Origin: an uncultured Prevotella sp.
Lineage (GTDB): Bacteria > Bacteroidota > Bacteroidia > Bacteroidales > Bacteroidaceae
DNA: 5,827 bases
Reading direction: 5' to 3'
Assembly (NCBI GenBank): GCA_945788545.1
Contig: CALZMK010000114.1
Location: forward strand, 1-5,827
A model generated the notes under the pieces. It did not search any database and was not told the origin of the DNA. It worked only from the letters and a program-made list of their open reading frames with translations. Shown here in pieces: positions 5,457 to 5,827 of the stretch; position 1 is the first letter of the stretch, and the number at the start of each line of letters is the position of its first letter. The position numbers and the translations under genes were made by a program.

Positions 5457-5827
5457 GAAAGCACTGCTCTGGTCTGCCGCTGGCAGATTTTCATATTCTG
5501 CGAGAGGAAAGTCCGGGCAGCAAAGGGTGTCCCACTTGTGAAAATGCAAGCTATTGGTGACAGTAGGTTAAGGCAGAAGAAAACAACCGCCGCACCTCGG
5601 TGCCGGTAAGGGTGAGAAGGTGGTGTAAGAGACCACCAGCGGTCGGGTGATCGGCCGGCTGTGCCGTCTGGGAGCTGCAAGTTCATGTAAACCGCCGTTT
5701 GAGGGTTGCCCGCCCGATTGACATTGTCTCCGGCGGAGGGTAGAATGCTTGAGCCGTGTGGCGACATACGGATTAGATAAATGGCAGACACCTTATTATA
5801 TATATAAGGAACAGAACCCGGCTTATA
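5457..5827 (+). ncRNA. rnpB: RNase P RNA (M1 RNA), 3' end outside the window
   Basis: This is the catalytic RNA that removes the 5' leader from precursor tRNAs. The universal core is visible: GAGGAAAGTCCGGGC (5504-5518 region) and ACAGAACCCGGCTTA (5811-5825). P4 forms between 5509-5517 and 5817-5824 with the conserved bulged U at 5512. P2 pairs TCTGCC (5473-5478) with GGCAGA (5783-5788). The specificity-domain segment GGTAAGGGTGAGAAGG precedes a P12 hairpin (GGTGGT/ACCACC). The GGU that binds the tRNA CCA end is at 5739-5741, before TGCTTGAGCC. P18 (5754-5771) is closed by a GCGA tetraloop (5761-5764), and AGATAAATGG is at 5775-5784. The overall plan is type A. Only the 3' strand of P1 is missing, beyond the window. 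The 5' end is inferred from the promoter; it could differ by a few bases. Confidence 0.96.

Noticed and set aside
5360..5791. 143-residue minus-strand open frame covering rnpB
   Set aside because: It lies across a structured RNA gene whose sequence is fully explained by RNase P RNA; no signal peptide or domain is visible.

Overview
The window looks like chromosomal, housekeeping DNA from a Bacteroidales bacterium, probably Prevotella or a close relative. Four signs support this: a short primary sigma factor without region 1.1; promoters of the Bacteroidetes form TTTG-N19/20-TAnnTTTG; mostly no Shine-Dalgarno sequence before starts; and an outer-membrane protein of the Bacteroidetes FadL type. 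The genus is an inference from sequence style.

Layout, right to left, since all protein genes lie on the minus strand. At the right edge, on the plus strand, is rnpB, the RNase P RNA (about 5457 to past the window end), with its own consensus promoter. It is divergent from a periplasmic HtrA/DegP-type serine protease (5231 to 3784). That gene is split by an apparent one-base deletion near 4713-4715, which separates the His and Asp of the catalytic triad from the Ser. A strong terminator follows, and it physically overlaps the promoter of the next gene, the primary sigma factor rpoD (3657-2794). A small secreted protein of unknown function (2748-2275) follows rpoD after 45 bases with no visible promoter or terminator between them. 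A hairpin at 2212-2242 ends that unit.

A second unit starts at a consensus promoter (2125-2155). It encodes a secreted protein with an extreme Trp/Tyr/Gly-rich centre and a Gly/Ser-rich tail (2072-1071). After a 55-base gap carrying AATTAGA heptamer repeats comes a FadL/OmpP1-type outer-membrane beta-barrel protein that runs off the left edge (1015-1).

Together the window holds transcription initiation (rpoD), tRNA 5' maturation (rnpB), envelope protein quality control (the protease) and a probable two-gene envelope unit. I saw no mobile element, CRISPR array, tRNA or phage gene. The least explained items are the aromatic-rich protein with its barrel partner, the secreted protein downstream of rpoD, and the promoter/terminator overlap. 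I see no clear evidence of a wholly new system.
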